From NCBI GenBank assembly GCA_003558065.1, contig PWMU01000179.1, positions 34,632-98,631 of the forward strand: a stretch of DNA of 64,000 bases. The letters run 5' to 3'. Below the pieces are notes generated by a model. It saw only the letters and a list, made by a program, of their open reading frames with translations. It was not told the DNA's origin and ran no database searches. Below, piece by piece: positions 45,376 through 54,871 of the stretch (its first letter is position 1; every line of letters begins with the position of its first letter). A program made the position numbers and the translations under genes. Source of the DNA: Opitutia bacterium. GTDB taxonomy: Bacteria > Verrucomicrobiota > Verrucomicrobiia > Opitutales > T3Sed10-336.

Positions 45376-45391
45376 TGGCACAGTATCTGCT
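45376..45391 (+). promoter_or_regulatory. Sigma-54 (-24/-12) promoter of the type II glutamine synthetase
   Basis: TGGCAC (45376-45381), six bases, TGCT (45388-45391). The GG and GC pairs are in the exact -24/-12 spacing. It differs from TGGCACG-N4-TTGCW by A at position 7 and C at position 12. Transcription would begin near 45402, leaving a leader of about 75 bases before the synthetase gene. Confidence 0.72.
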
Positions 45392-45478
45392 AAGTTAGTG
45401 GTCGAGAAGCCTCCCCTTCCCACCGGCGGTGAACCAGGGATCTTCAACGGTAGAATAGAGAACACCAACACCTAAACT

Positions 45479-46513
45479 ATGGCTAAATACAAACTCGAAT
45501 ACATCTGGCTGGACGGCTATCAGCCGGTCCCGAATCTTCGCGGAAAAACCCGACTCGCCGACGAGGCGCCAAAATCGGTCCAGGATTGTCCCATTTGGGG
45601 ATTTGACGGCAGTTCAACGCAGCAGGCCGAAGGGCACAGTTCCGACTGCATGCTCAAACCGGTGGGGCTCTACCCCGATGCCGACCGGGGGGACAACGCA
45701 TTTATCGTCATGTGCGAAGTCATGATGCCCGACTGCATAACGCCACACGCCTCCAACATGCGGGCCACGATCGAGGACGACCCGGAGACGTGGTTCGGCT
45801 TTGAGCAGGAGTACTTTCTCTTCCAGAACAAGCGCCCCCTGGGCTGGCCCAAGGACGGTTTCCCCAGTCCGCAGGGCGAGTACTACACCGGCGTGGGGTA
45901 TGCCAACGTCGGCAACACCGCCCGGGAGATCGTGGAGAAGCACCTCGACCTCTGCCTGGCCGCCGGCATCAATCACGAAGGCATCAATGCGGAAGTGGCC
46001 AAAGGGCAGTGGGAGTTTCAGATCTTCGCGAAGGGATCCAAGAAGTGCGCGGACGACCTCTGGGTCTCTCGCTACCTCCTGTTACGTCTCTGCGAAAAAT
46101 ACTCCGTCGACGTGGAGTGGCACTGCAAGCCCTTCCTCGGCGACTGGAACGGATCGGGGATGCATTGTAATTTCTCCACCAAATACATGCGTGAAACCGG
46201 AGGCGAAAAGTACTTCATGAAGCTGATGGACGCATTCGAGAAGAACAAGGACGAACACATCGCCGCCTACGGGCCCGACAACCACCTTCGGCTCACCGGC
46301 CTGCACGAGACTCAGTCGATCGACAAGTTCTCGTGGGGAATCGCCGACCGCGGGGCTTCCATCCGCGTTCCCCACAGCTTTGTGAACAACGGGTATACCG
46401 GGTACCTGGAAGACCGTCGTCCCAACTCCCAGGGGGATCCGTATCAGATCGCGGCCCGGATTCTGCGCACGATCTCGGAGGTTCCGATCCCTTCGGAAGT
46501 CGCCGCAAGATGA
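45479..46513 (+). CDS. Glutamine synthetase, type II (eukaryote-like)
   Basis: 344 residues, the size of GSII, well below GSI. Begins KLEYIWLDGYQPVPNLRGKTR and holds WGFDGSSTQQAEGHSSDC, the substrate/metal motifs EQEYFLF, NAEVAKGQWEFQI, and the C-terminal RGASIRVP. Makes glutamine from glutamate, ammonia and ATP; GSII is not adenylylated. Preceded by a sigma-54 promoter, so expression is expected to rise in nitrogen limitation. Followed by a strong terminator. A type I synthetase is 1 kb downstream. Confidence 0.95.
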   Translation: MAKYKLEYIWLDGYQPVPNLRGKTRLADEAPKSVQDCPIWGFDGSSTQQAEGHSSDCMLKPVGLYPDADRGDNAFIVMCEVMMPDCITPHASNMRATIEDDPETWFGFEQEYFLFQNKRPLGWPKDGFPSPQGEYYTGVGYANVGNTAREIVEKHLDLCLAAGINHEGINAEVAKGQWEFQIFAKGSKKCADDLWVSRYLLLRLCEKYSVDVEWHCKPFLGDWNGSGMHCNFSTKYMRETGGEKYFMKLMDAFEKNKDEHIAAYGPDNHLRLTGLHETQSIDKFSWGIADRGASIRVPHSFVNNGYTGYLEDRRPNSQGDPYQIAARILRTISEVPIPSEVAAR

Positions 46514-46550
46514 GGCTTGCCGCAATTTCGGCGAGCGGCCGATCTTTGAA

Positions 46551-46590
46551 AAAAAGACGGCCGGGCTCCGGCCCGGCCGTCTTTTTTTTT
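46551..46590 (+). terminator. Rho-independent terminator after the type II glutamine synthetase
   Basis: AGACGGCCGGGC (46555-46566), loop TCCG, GCCCGGCCGTCT (46571-46582), then eight more T, with A's on the left. Perfect 12-pair stem; the A tract on the other side would make it work in both directions, serving the convergent unknown gene too. Confidence 0.93.
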
Positions 46591-46641
46591 CCGTCCGTAT
46601 CCCCGGGCATAAGTTTCGCTTTAAAAAAATCCCGGAAAGGC

Positions 46642-47340
46642 TCAGGGGAAAGACTCGAACCGGGGCTCCTCCATGAAGAGAAACCGCTCGGCAAGCTCAT
46701 TCAACGCCTGCCGGGCCGGGCGGAACACGTCTGCCAGATCCCGGAGAACAGGGGTCAAATCATAGCGGTCCGCGAGGCGATGCTCGCCGGCGGCACGCAT
46801 GTGGCTCGTCCCCATGCTCTCGTAATAGCGTATGCCCGGCGCGGCACGGCGCTCGGAACGGCGGGCGATAGAGGCGGGGAAGATACCGGCCCAGAACAAG
46901 GCGACGTTGCCGATGTGAAGGGACATGAAAAACCTCAACTCCTCTGACGCCTCGGCCATGGCGCCGACCATATCTACCAGGTAGTCCATGACGGGAAGCC
47001 GGTCGCCACCAGGACGGCGAATCCGCTCGATCCGGCTGAACTCCGTCAGGACCGAAGCCACGTAATCCGCGAGCATCCGGTCCTCCAGGCCTGCCTGCAC
47101 GAAAACACGGCGCACCATGATGTAAAAATAAAAAGGCGTCGACACCGACAGCAGCCGGTTCTCTTCCAGGAGGGCGAGGAAAATCGCCTCGTCGTCGAGA
47201 ATGCGGTCCCGGGATTCGCCATCCCCCAGCAAACGATAAACCGCCTCGCGCTCCTTCTTCCCTTCAGCCAACAATCCCACCACAAACGCGTAATCCGCCG
47301 GAGTGAACTCGAGACGGCACCTGGGACCAATGACATGCAT
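46642..47340 (-). CDS. Hypothetical helical protein between two glutamine synthetases
   Basis: 232 residues from ATG 47340. I do not recognise a family. It is all helical in appearance, with charged repeats (LLAEGKKEREAVYRLLGDGESRDRI), no signal peptide and no clear membrane segment. Hydrophobic patches (STPFYFYIMVRRVF, FFMSLHIGNVALFWAGIF) could form a buried core. The end is ERFLFMEEPRFESFP. Placed between glutamine synthetase II and I, divergent from glnA. A role in nitrogen control is only a guess from location. Confidence 0.65.
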   Translation of the reverse strand: MHVIGPRCRLEFTPADYAFVVGLLAEGKKEREAVYRLLGDGESRDRILDDEAIFLALLEENRLLSVSTPFYFYIMVRRVFVQAGLEDRMLADYVASVLTEFSRIERIRRPGGDRLPVMDYLVDMVGAMAEASEELRFFMSLHIGNVALFWAGIFPASIARRSERRAAPGIRYYESMGTSHMRAAGEHRLADRYDLTPVLRDLADVFRPARQALNELAERFLFMEEPRFESFP

Positions 47341-47386
47341 AAAAGCCGGTTCTGGCGATAAGGAAAGCCTAAGTCTTCGTTTCCAC

Positions 47387-47414
47387 AAGATACAGGCTCG
47401 GGCTGATTTGGCAA
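47387..47414 (-). promoter_or_regulatory. Possible sigma-70 promoter of the unknown gene
   Basis: On the minus strand TTGCCA (47414-47409), 16 bases, TATCTT (47392-47387). Start of transcription near 47380, about 40 bases upstream of ATG 47340. Each hexamer has two mismatches. Confidence 0.35.
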
Positions 47415-47507
47415 TTTTTTTATCGCCTACCCGCACGAACAGCCCGACAGTTAACAGTGCGGCGATTCCCCGAGGGGAACCTGGCCGCAAGGAACCTATC
47501 AAGACCC

Positions 47508-48929
47508 ATGGCACAAACAAAAACACCAAAAGAAGTACTCGAACTGGCGGAAAAACAGGACATCAAGATCGTCGACCTGAAGTTCTGCGACATTCTGGGC
47601 GCCTGGCAGCATTTCTCGATTCCGTTGTCCGAATTACAGGAAGACGTGTTCGAAGAAGGGCTCGGGTTTGACGGCTCGAGCATTCGCGGCTGGCGAAGCA
47701 TCGACGCTTCGGACATGCTGGTCATTCCCGATCCTTCGACCGCGTTTGTCGATCCCTTCACCGCCTACCCGACGCTCAGCCTGACCTGCGCGATTTCCGA
47801 TCCGGTCACGCGCGAGCCCTACGATCGCGACCCCCGGGGCATCGCGATCAAAGCGGAGGCGTTTCTCAAATCCACGGGGATCGCCGACACGGCGTTTTTC
47901 GGCCCCGAAGCCGAGTTCTTCATTTTCGACGACGTGAGGTTCGATACGCAATCCCACACCTCCTTCTACCACGTTGACTCGGTCGAGGGCACCTGGAACC
48001 GGGGCAGCGAGGAGTTTCCGAATCTCGGCTACAAGATCCGCCACAAAGAAGGTTACCTCCCGGTCGCGCCGGCCGACAAGCATGTCGACCTGCGCAACGA
48101 GATGATTCTGACGATGATCGATCTCGGTATCGGCATCGAGCGCGAGCACCACGAGGTGGCCACCGCCGGTCAAGCCGAAATCGACGTCGTTTTCGACACC
48201 CTTCTGCGCATGGGAGACAATATGTGCCTCTATAAGTACATCGTCCGCAATGTCGCGGCGAAGCACGGCAAGACGGCAACTTTCATGCCGAAACCGCTGT
48301 ACCTGGACAATGGATCCGGCATGCACATCCACTCCTCCCTGTGGAAGGACGGCAAACCGCTTTTTGCCGGGGACGGCTACGCGGGCCTGAGCGAGATGGC
48401 CTTGAACTACATCGGCGGCATCCTCAAGCACGCGCCCACCCTCTGTGCGTTGTGCAATCCCACCAACAACAGCTATAAACGGCTGACGCCGGGCTTCGAG
48501 GCGCCGGTCAATCTCGCCTACTCGGCGCGGAACCGATCGGCCTCGATCCGTATTCCGACCTACAGCGCCAACCCCAAAGCCAAGCGCGTCGAATACCGGA
48601 CACCGGACCCCGCCGCCAACCCGTACCTGGCGTTTTCGGCAATCATGATGGCGGGCCTCGACGGGATCCTTAACCGGATCGATCCGGGCGATGCCGTCGA
48701 TAAGAACCTGTACGAACTGGAACCGGAGGAGCTCTCAAAGATCCCGACCGTCCCGGATTCGCTGCGCGGGGCTTATGAGGCAATGGAGGCCGACCACGAG
48801 TTTCTGATGCAGGGGGACGTGTTCACCAAGGACTTTATCGACAACTTTGTGGAGATCAAGAAGGCCGAATACGACGCGGTCCGCATCCGGCCGCATCCCT
48901 ACGAATTCCACATGTACTACGACGTGTGA
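47508..48929 (+). CDS. glnA: Glutamine synthetase, type I
   Basis: 473 residues from ATG 47508 (AAGGAA about 12 bases upstream). GSI signatures: [17 protein letters not shown], the metal-binding [28 protein letters not shown] and NRSASIRIP. The tyrosine in NLYELEPEE corresponds to the adenylylated Tyr397 of the GSI-beta class, so control by adenylylation is possible. Forms a dodecamer. No ntrB/ntrC or glnB in the window. Confidence 0.97.
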   Translation: MAQTKTPKEVLELAEKQDIKIVDLKFCDILGAWQHFSIPLSELQEDVFEEGLGFDGSSIRGWRSIDASDMLVIPDPSTAFVDPFTAYPTLSLTCAISDPVTREPYDRDPRGIAIKAEAFLKSTGIADTAFFGPEAEFFIFDDVRFDTQSHTSFYHVDSVEGTWNRGSEEFPNLGYKIRHKEGYLPVAPADKHVDLRNEMILTMIDLGIGIEREHHEVATAGQAEIDVVFDTLLRMGDNMCLYKYIVRNVAAKHGKTATFMPKPLYLDNGSGMHIHSSLWKDGKPLFAGDGYAGLSEMALNYIGGILKHAPTLCALCNPTNNSYKRLTPGFEAPVNLAYSARNRSASIRIPTYSANPKAKRVEYRTPDPAANPYLAFSAIMMAGLDGILNRIDPGDAVDKNLYELEPEELSKIPTVPDSLRGAYEAMEADHEFLMQGDVFTKDFIDNFVEIKKAEYDAVRIRPHPYEFHMYYDV

Positions 48930-48948
48930 GCGGTTGGGTAAGGCTGCC

Positions 48949-50469
48949 ATGTCCTCCGTCGATCAAGATCCCTACGGGAGGTTGCGCGACCATCTTAATC
49001 GTGCCTACCTGCTGAAAAGCGCGCTGGGATTGCTCGACTGGGACCAACAGGTCAACCTGCCTCCGGAAAGCGCCGAACTGCGATCCGCGCAGAGCTCGCT
49101 CCTGGCGACGCTTCACCACGAGGCATTCACGTCATCCCAGGTCAGGGAAGCACTCGAGGCACTCGAAAAAGCGGCGCCGCCCCCCACGGACAAGCGGTCG
49201 GCCGCCGCCCGCCTGGTACGTCTCGACTACGACCGGGCGGTCAGCCTCCCGCAGAAATTTGTTCAGGAAAAGACCCGGCACCTGAACCGTTCCTATCACG
49301 CATGGGCCAGGGCCCGGGATGACAACGATTTCGCGTCCCTGGTCCCCTACCTGGAAAAGACCCTCGAACTGGCGCAGGAAGAAGCCGTGCTGCAGGGATG
49401 GCGGGAACGTCCCTACGACTATCACCTCGACCTGCACGACCCCGGCCTGACGGCGGAAACGGTCGAGTCCCTCTTCTCGCGCCTGAAAGCGCCGCTTACT
49501 GAACTGGTCGGCGCCTTGCTTGACTCGCCGGTAAAGGTCGACCCCCACCTCTTTCAGGGATTTCCACCGGGTCAGCAGGAACGGTTCGCGCTCCGGGTCA
49601 CCGAAAAGCTCGGATTCGACTACAACCGGGGACGCCTCGACCGGTCGCTGCATCCGTTCTGTTCCGGCGACGGAAACGACACTCGAATGACGACCCGGTT
49701 CACTCCCGACAACCCCCTGGATTCCCTCTTCAGCGCGATCCATGAAACCGGTCACGGGTTGTACGGCCAGGGCCTCCCCCGGGAAGAGGCCGCCACCCCG
49801 CTGGGTGAAGCCGTCGGCATGACCATCCACGAATCCCAGAGCCGCCTCTGGGAAAACCAGGTGGCACGGGGACGGCCGTTCTGGCGTCACTTCGGTCCGC
49901 AGTACCGTGAATATTTTCCAGAGCAACTGCGCGACATTTCCGACGACGAGGTTTTCCTGGCGATCAACCGGGTGGCTTTGAATCCGATCCGGGTCGATTC
50001 GGACGAGGTCACCTACAACCTGCACATCATGCTCCGGTTTGAACTGGAGAAGGCGCTTTTCGACGGGCGGCTTTCGGTGAAGGATCTGCCCGCTGAATGG
50101 AACCGTCTCTCCCGTTCCGTGATCGGACTGGAGCCGAAGAGCGACGCGGAAGGGGTCCTGCAGGACATTCACTGGTCGGGCGCCGCATTTGGCTATTTTC
50201 CAAGCTACACGCTGGGCAACATGGTCGCGGCCCAGCTTTGGTACCGGGTCCTGGAGGAGATCCCCGGCCTCGAAGAAAAATTCGCCCAGGGGGAATTTCA
50301 GCCGCTGCTGCATTGGCTGCGCGAGAATATTCACCGCCATGGACGCCGCTTTGACACCGGCAAACTGGTCGAGCGGATCACCGGCGGACCGATTTCCCCG
50401 GAGCCGCTTCTCCGGTACCTTAAACAGCGCTACCTTCCCCTCTACGGATCGGCCGCCGGATCCGTCTGA
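48949..50469 (+). CDS. Metallocarboxypeptidase, M32 family
   Basis: 506 residues from ATG 48949. The zinc motif AIHETGHGLYGQG (HExxH) with the following GEAVGMTIHESQSRLWENQ supplies the third ligand and is typical of the thermostable carboxypeptidase Taq group. Other M32 marks: ALGLLDWDQQVNLP at the N-terminus, HPFCSGDGNDTRMTTRF, HIMLRFELEKALFDG and DIHWSGAAFGYFPSYTLGNM near the C-terminus. Cytosolic trimming of C-terminal residues from peptides. Starts 19 bases after glnA and may share its transcript. Confidence 0.94.
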   Translation: MSSVDQDPYGRLRDHLNRAYLLKSALGLLDWDQQVNLPPESAELRSAQSSLLATLHHEAFTSSQVREALEALEKAAPPPTDKRSAAARLVRLDYDRAVSLPQKFVQEKTRHLNRSYHAWARARDDNDFASLVPYLEKTLELAQEEAVLQGWRERPYDYHLDLHDPGLTAETVESLFSRLKAPLTELVGALLDSPVKVDPHLFQGFPPGQQERFALRVTEKLGFDYNRGRLDRSLHPFCSGDGNDTRMTTRFTPDNPLDSLFSAIHETGHGLYGQGLPREEAATPLGEAVGMTIHESQSRLWENQVARGRPFWRHFGPQYREYFPEQLRDISDDEVFLAINRVALNPIRVDSDEVTYNLHIMLRFELEKALFDGRLSVKDLPAEWNRLSRSVIGLEPKSDAEGVLQDIHWSGAAFGYFPSYTLGNMVAAQLWYRVLEEIPGLEEKFAQGEFQPLLHWLRENIHRHGRRFDTGKLVERITGGPISPEPLLRYLKQRYLPLYGSAAGSV

Positions 50470-50550
50470 AACCTGTCTCAAAACCTGGCGACCCGCCGGC
50501 AGGAAATCGTCAACCCTTCCGACGCCTGCATCCCGGGACAGGCCGCCGCC

Positions 50551-51054
50551 CTACCGGAAGGGATCGTCCTCCTCGTCGTCCTCCCGTTCAATGGGTCCGA
50601 TCATACGAATGACGGCTTGGCGGGAAACAGGAAAAATCTCGGTTTCCAGGCGTTCCCGGGGTTCGACGTCCGAGCGCAGGATCACGGCGTCCTCCTGAAC
50701 ATCCAGGTGGAAATCGACCTGCAAGGCAACCAGATCCAGCACCCGGCGGAGCGAAAGATTGTTCAACCGCAAAGTCACCTCGGGGTCCAACCCCTCCCGG
50801 TCTGACAGGATAATGGGCACGCCCTCTTCATCAGGATCCAGCTCCCGCGCCAGCTCTTGAAGCGTTTGCACCACGCGACTGACCGGCACCCCATCCCACC
50901 TGACCTCCGGCACTTCGAGGGCCTCCAGTTTCTCTGCCGCCGTTATCCCGTGGTCCCCGCGCTCCGTCGACGCCTCGATCGGATGCGGGAAAACCGCCAC
51001 GGCCCCCCAAACGACCGCAGTCAAAAAAGCTGCAAACCTGGATTCAAGTCTCAT
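50551..51054 (-). CDS. STN-domain (secretin/TonB N-terminus) exported protein
   Basis: 167 residues from ATG 51054, with a strong ribosome site GGGAGG five bases upstream. A signal peptide-like segment (about 6-26) is followed by a domain like the STN fold: RWDGVPVSRVVQTLQELAREL, IILSDREGLDPEVTLRLNNLSLRRVLDLVALQ and DVQEDAVILRSD. STN domains pack against secretin or TonB receptor barrels. Here it is free-standing, ending with an acidic tail (EREDDEEDDPFR). Divergent from the acidic secreted protein. Confidence 0.72.
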   Translation of the reverse strand: MRLESRFAAFLTAVVWGAVAVFPHPIEASTERGDHGITAAEKLEALEVPEVRWDGVPVSRVVQTLQELARELDPDEEGVPIILSDREGLDPEVTLRLNNLSLRRVLDLVALQVDFHLDVQEDAVILRSDVEPRERLETEIFPVSRQAVIRMIGPIEREDDEEDDPFR

Positions 51055-51152
51055 GCCTGCCTCCCGCTTCAATCCACACAACACTCTCCGGCACCCTACC
51101 CACTCCTGAGAAAATCGCAAGGGAAGCGAAGGCGGAAATCCCTGCACTGCCC

Positions 51153-51182
51153 TTGACATCCGAAAGTGCCGAAGTGTATAAG
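51153..51182 (+). promoter_or_regulatory. Near-consensus sigma-70 promoter
   Basis: TTGACA (51153-51158), 18 bases, TATAAG (51177-51182). Transcription start near 51189 gives a leader of about 68 bases for the acidic secreted protein gene. The clearest vegetative promoter in the window. Confidence 0.72.
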
Positions 51183-51256
51183 TCGGGTATTATCGGACCG
51201 GTTCTCCACAGGGGCCTTTTAAAATCAAAACACTGACAGTCAATCACCTGGAAGCC

Positions 51257-52015
51257 ATGTACTCACTTCGAAAGACCCTCGCCCCACTTGTCGGATGCCT
51301 GCTCATCGTCGCGGCTCACGCCGACGACGAATCATCTCTTTCCGAAGAGTTGGAGGGCGATGATGAGCTCCTGCCCCCGGACGCCGAAGAAGAGTTTGAG
51401 GAATGGCGCGAGAATCGCGGGGAAAGCGACGACGAATCGCTTTTTGAGAGTTTCGGAAGCGGAGACGATGATTCTTCGTACAATTGGGAATCGGGCTCCG
51501 AACAGTGGGACACCGCGGTTCCGGACATCGACGGAGCCAGCAGCGAGTTCGGGAGTGATTTCGACAGCGGCAGCTCGGCGGAGTACTTGAGGACTCCGAG
51601 CACGGAAGACTTCATGAGGGACATGGGCGTCGGCCTGGAGGACTCGATTTCCGGGCGGGATATGGACGAAAGGCAGAGTTACTCTCCGTCCAGCTCATTG
51701 AGGGGCATGGACAGGGATTCCTTTTTCGATGACGTCTACGGTGAAAGTGGCTCCTTTGAAGGGAGCAGCGACGGGGACTGGACCACTCAGAGCGTCGTTG
51801 AAGCGTTCGATCCGTTCGACTTCTCCGACCCGTCGTCCTCCGAGGAGGAACCTGTCGGAACCAGCCTCACCGAAAGCCAACACTTCCGTGGCGCCGACAG
51901 CCTGACCCCTGAAACCTCGGAACCGGAAACCCGGGAAGCCGAATCCTTCGAACCGCAAGAAGAATTGGAGCAAAACCCCGGCTACAATACCACCCCTGAT
52001 TACCTCTCTTACTGA
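51257..52015 (+). CDS. Highly acidic, lysine-free secreted protein, unknown
   Basis: 252 residues. The signal peptide (TLAPLVGCLLIVAAHA) could be cut at AHA, or at the LVGC that resembles a lipobox. The mature chain is about 30% Asp/Glu and rich in Ser, with no lysine and no other cysteine, and shows no repeats or known domain. Long disordered stretches are likely (GDDELLPPDAEEEFEEW, EPETREAESFEPQEELEQ). Such composition suits calcium or cation binding, or a surface layer, but nothing proves it. No family recognised. Strong promoter upstream. Confidence 0.7.
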   Translation: MYSLRKTLAPLVGCLLIVAAHADDESSLSEELEGDDELLPPDAEEEFEEWRENRGESDDESLFESFGSGDDDSSYNWESGSEQWDTAVPDIDGASSEFGSDFDSGSSAEYLRTPSTEDFMRDMGVGLEDSISGRDMDERQSYSPSSSLRGMDRDSFFDDVYGESGSFEGSSDGDWTTQSVVEAFDPFDFSDPSSSEEEPVGTSLTESQHFRGADSLTPETSEPETREAESFEPQEELEQNPGYNTTPDYLSY

Positions 52016-52074
52016 TCGGCGGAAAACCCGCGCCCCGGAACCGCTGCAAACCGAGACCACGGTCCTTTCGCCGC

Positions 52075-52992
52075 TCAGACCAGCGCAATCACAGTGCTGA
52101 GCGAGGCGGCGGACAGCAACGTGCTGATCACAATCGCTCCGGACGCCAGCCCTTCGTCGCCTCCAAGCTGTTGGGCCAGAATATAAGAAGCGGCGGCCGT
52201 GGGGCACGCCAGGAGAATCAGCGCGATCCCGAGCGTCTCCCCCTCCAATCCAGCGATATCCGCCAGAACGACCCCGATCAGGGGGCAGACGCCCACCTTG
52301 ACCACCGCCGCCGCCGACGCGGCTCTGATACCGCCCTTTACCCTGACTACGGCCAGCGCGCCGCCGATACTCAGCAAGGCGAGAGGCAACGCCATCCGGC
52401 CGAGCACGTCGACAGAGCGCTCAAGGAAAAAGGGAAGCCCCCACCCCGAAAGCGAGAACAGGGCGGCGGCAATACTCGCCAGGATAAGCGGATTGGTCAG
52501 GAGCGTCCGGAGCAGCTTCCGGGTAAACCACCGTCCCTCCGCCCCGCGGCTCCTCTCGAGCACGATTACGGAGAGCACGTTGTAAAGCAGCATGATCGGG
52601 CCAAGGACAAGAATGGCCAGGGTTCCGGCATTCTCGCTGTCGGGATACGCAAAGATTACGACGGGAATACCGATAAACGCCAGATTGCCTCGAAACGAAG
52701 CCTGCAGGAAAGTGCCGACGGATCGGGATGAAACCCCGAGCAGGCGCGCCGTCAACGCCCCGGCAGCCAGGGACATCAACGTCGCCACCGCCACGACTGC
52801 CATTACTTTGGCCGCCAAAGGTTCCGCCAGCTCGGCCCGGGAGAGCGAATCGAATATCAGCGCCGGCAGTCCGACCCAATAAGTCAGCCAGTTGATTCCC
52901 CGAAGAAACGCTTCATCGAGAAAGCGACGGAACAGCAGCGCTCCCAGGGCGATCAGAATGAACACCGGTCCGACCGTATTTAAGACCTCCAT
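52075..52992 (-). CDS. AEC-family transporter
   Basis: 305 residues with about ten membrane segments in two halves, as in the auxin efflux carrier family. GLPALIFDSLS early on and the repeated half-domain near 165-300 (TNPLILASIAAALFSLSGW) fit. The C-terminal half contains LLACPTAAASYILAQQLGGD, a strongly conserved region in bacterial AEC proteins. Probably moves an organic acid or amino acid. It is convergent with the acidic protein gene. Confidence 0.9.
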   Translation of the reverse strand: MEVLNTVGPVFILIALGALLFRRFLDEAFLRGINWLTYWVGLPALIFDSLSRAELAEPLAAKVMAVVAVATLMSLAAGALTARLLGVSSRSVGTFLQASFRGNLAFIGIPVVIFAYPDSENAGTLAILVLGPIMLLYNVLSVIVLERSRGAEGRWFTRKLLRTLLTNPLILASIAAALFSLSGWGLPFFLERSVDVLGRMALPLALLSIGGALAVVRVKGGIRAASAAAVVKVGVCPLIGVVLADIAGLEGETLGIALILLACPTAAASYILAQQLGGDEGLASGAIVISTLLSAASLSTVIALV

Positions 52993-53048
52993 ACCGCCCT
53001 AAACATACCGGCCCTCATAACCACGCCGATTCCCGGAATCGCCGCGGC

Positions 53049-53777
53049 TCATCTCGGTCTCTCGAAGAGTTCCCCATCGAGGTCCGGATTCACTTCCACT
53101 TCCTCAATCACACCGGTAAAGACGGTTTCCCCATCGGAATACACCGCGGTCTCGAATGGAAACATCAGCCCGTCCACCTCGCGAAAATCATCGTAATACA
53201 TTTCGAAAAGGATCTCCCCGGTCCGGGTGCTGACATCCGCCGCCTTTTTAACAACCTGGTAGCTCTCGGCATCAATATAATAAGTCTCGCGAGCTCCCCT
53301 TTCTTCAACAAGCGTCAACTTGTAGGCCTCCCTGTCCTGAACGGTCTCACGGCCGAGAAAGGCAATTTCATGGCCCTTTTCCTTATAATCGACCAGCGGG
53401 CCGTCGAAATCGCTCTCCCGGACCAGCTCCACCGCCTCCTGGCCCTCCATCTCGGTCACCTGTTTCGGAGCACCCGGCTGCTTTATGGCCTGCCAGGCCC
53501 GTTCCCCGTCAAAAACCCGCACCACCTTAATCTCCGGCGATTCACTGTCCATTCGGAGTAAATTGGGACGCTTGGCCAGGTATCGGACGGAAATCTCCTG
53601 TTCCTGAAACCGATTGACCCCCTTGATGGAGAGGGTCTCCAAACGCCCCAGGTTCTCCAACCCGCCCAGTGCCTCATAATGACGATCGAGAATTTCGTCG
53701 ACCTCCCCGGTCACTTGAAGGAAGGCAATGGAAGTAAAAAGGAGGCTCGCGAAAACAGGCTTGAGAATGGTGTGCAT
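53049..53777 (-). CDS. LolA-like outer-membrane lipoprotein sorting protein
   Basis: 242 residues from ATG 53777. A signal peptide (about 5-24) precedes DEILDRHYEALGGLENLGRLETLSIKG. The beta-rich body (RYLAKRPNLLRMDSE, GREAYKLTLVE-like EAYKLTLVEERG) matches the LolA/LppX superfamily seen in many environmental bacteria. It probably binds a lipophilic partner in the periplasm. True LolA function is unproven because no LolB/CDE genes are nearby. Confidence 0.7.
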   Translation of the reverse strand: MHTILKPVFASLLFTSIAFLQVTGEVDEILDRHYEALGGLENLGRLETLSIKGVNRFQEQEISVRYLAKRPNLLRMDSESPEIKVVRVFDGERAWQAIKQPGAPKQVTEMEGQEAVELVRESDFDGPLVDYKEKGHEIAFLGRETVQDREAYKLTLVEERGARETYYIDAESYQVVKKAADVSTRTGEILFEMYYDDFREVDGLMFPFETAVYSDGETVFTGVIEEVEVNPDLDGELFERPR

Positions 53778-53972
53778 GAAATGGTTGACAGTCAGTTCAC
53801 CGGGAGAATCTCCCTCCGCCGGAATGCTTGAAACCATTCCGCTATTTCTTCAGCGAACACTACCGCCCTCCCATTGGCCCAGTCAAGCACACGAATCAAA
53901 GCGGACATTCCACGAAAGCCTCCGGGAAGTTTTGTTTGGCCCGCACCCCCCCGGGGAAGTTAGAGTCTTTTC

Positions 53973-54695
53973 ATGCGCTCCGGGTTTTCCTACGTCGTCA
54001 CCTGCGAACATGCTTCTCCCGAGGTGCCCAAGCGATGGCAACCGGTTCTCGGGGAGTTCGTCGCCCGTTGCGAGGAGCACCGGATATGGGATCCCGGGGC
54101 AAAGGAAATCGCCCGGGATCTCGGCCGGCTGTTGCACGCCCCCGTCTATTTGGGAGAGGTTTCACGCCTTCTGGTCGAAATGAACCGCTCTCTCACGCAC
54201 AACGAGCTCTTTTCTCCTCCCGTCGAGGACCTGTCCCCGGTCGAGAAAACGGAGATCCTCTGCCGCTACTACTACCCCTACCGCCACCGGGTCCTCCAGG
54301 AAATCGAATCGCAACTCAGTAACAGGCAGCGCGTCATTCATCTCTCAATACATTCGTTCGCGCCGGTCGTCGAGGGGCGGGTTCGTGACAACGACTTCGG
54401 CCTGCTCTTCGACCCGTGGCGAAAAGCGGAAAAGGACATCGCCGAGATCTGGCTCCACTACCTGCGGAAGGCCGGGGAAATCTCCTGCCGCGCGAATGAA
54501 CCCTACCTCGGCATCAGCGACGGCCACGTGCCCGTTTTGCGCAAACTCTTCAGACAAGCCCCCTATTTCGGCTTCGAGTTGGAATTCAATCAGAAACTTC
54601 CCCTGGAACGCGATGCTTCTCTTTATGCGCGCTGGATCCACCGATCCCTGGATCAGGCGCTGGAAAGCAAGGTGGTCGACCCCCACGTGAAATGA
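53973..54695 (+). CDS. N-formylglutamate amidohydrolase family protein
   Basis: 240 residues. The FGase domain begins with VVTCEHASPEVP (metal ligand pair, with Glu12-His13 region), WDPGAKEIARDL, and holds NRSLTHNELF, HLSIHSFAPV and RANEPYLGISDG. These enzymes hydrolyse formylglutamate or similar amides, usually in histidine breakdown, but no hut genes are near, so the substrate is uncertain. Confidence 0.85.
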   Translation: MRSGFSYVVTCEHASPEVPKRWQPVLGEFVARCEEHRIWDPGAKEIARDLGRLLHAPVYLGEVSRLLVEMNRSLTHNELFSPPVEDLSPVEKTEILCRYYYPYRHRVLQEIESQLSNRQRVIHLSIHSFAPVVEGRVRDNDFGLLFDPWRKAEKDIAEIWLHYLRKAGEISCRANEPYLGISDGHVPVLRKLFRQAPYFGFELEFNQKLPLERDASLYARWIHRSLDQALESKVVDPHVK

Positions 54696-54871
54696 AGTCC
54701 GGAACCCGGGACTCCGGTAACGCGGGGCGGACCCGAAATTCCCCCGGTATCCGGTACCTGCAATTTCCGCTAATCCCTACGGGTCGGGAATCTTTTGCCG
54801 CGAAAGCCTCCCGGATTTTTCCTTGCAGGTGAAACGCATTTCCTGTGTGAATCTTACGTCGCCACTCTTCG

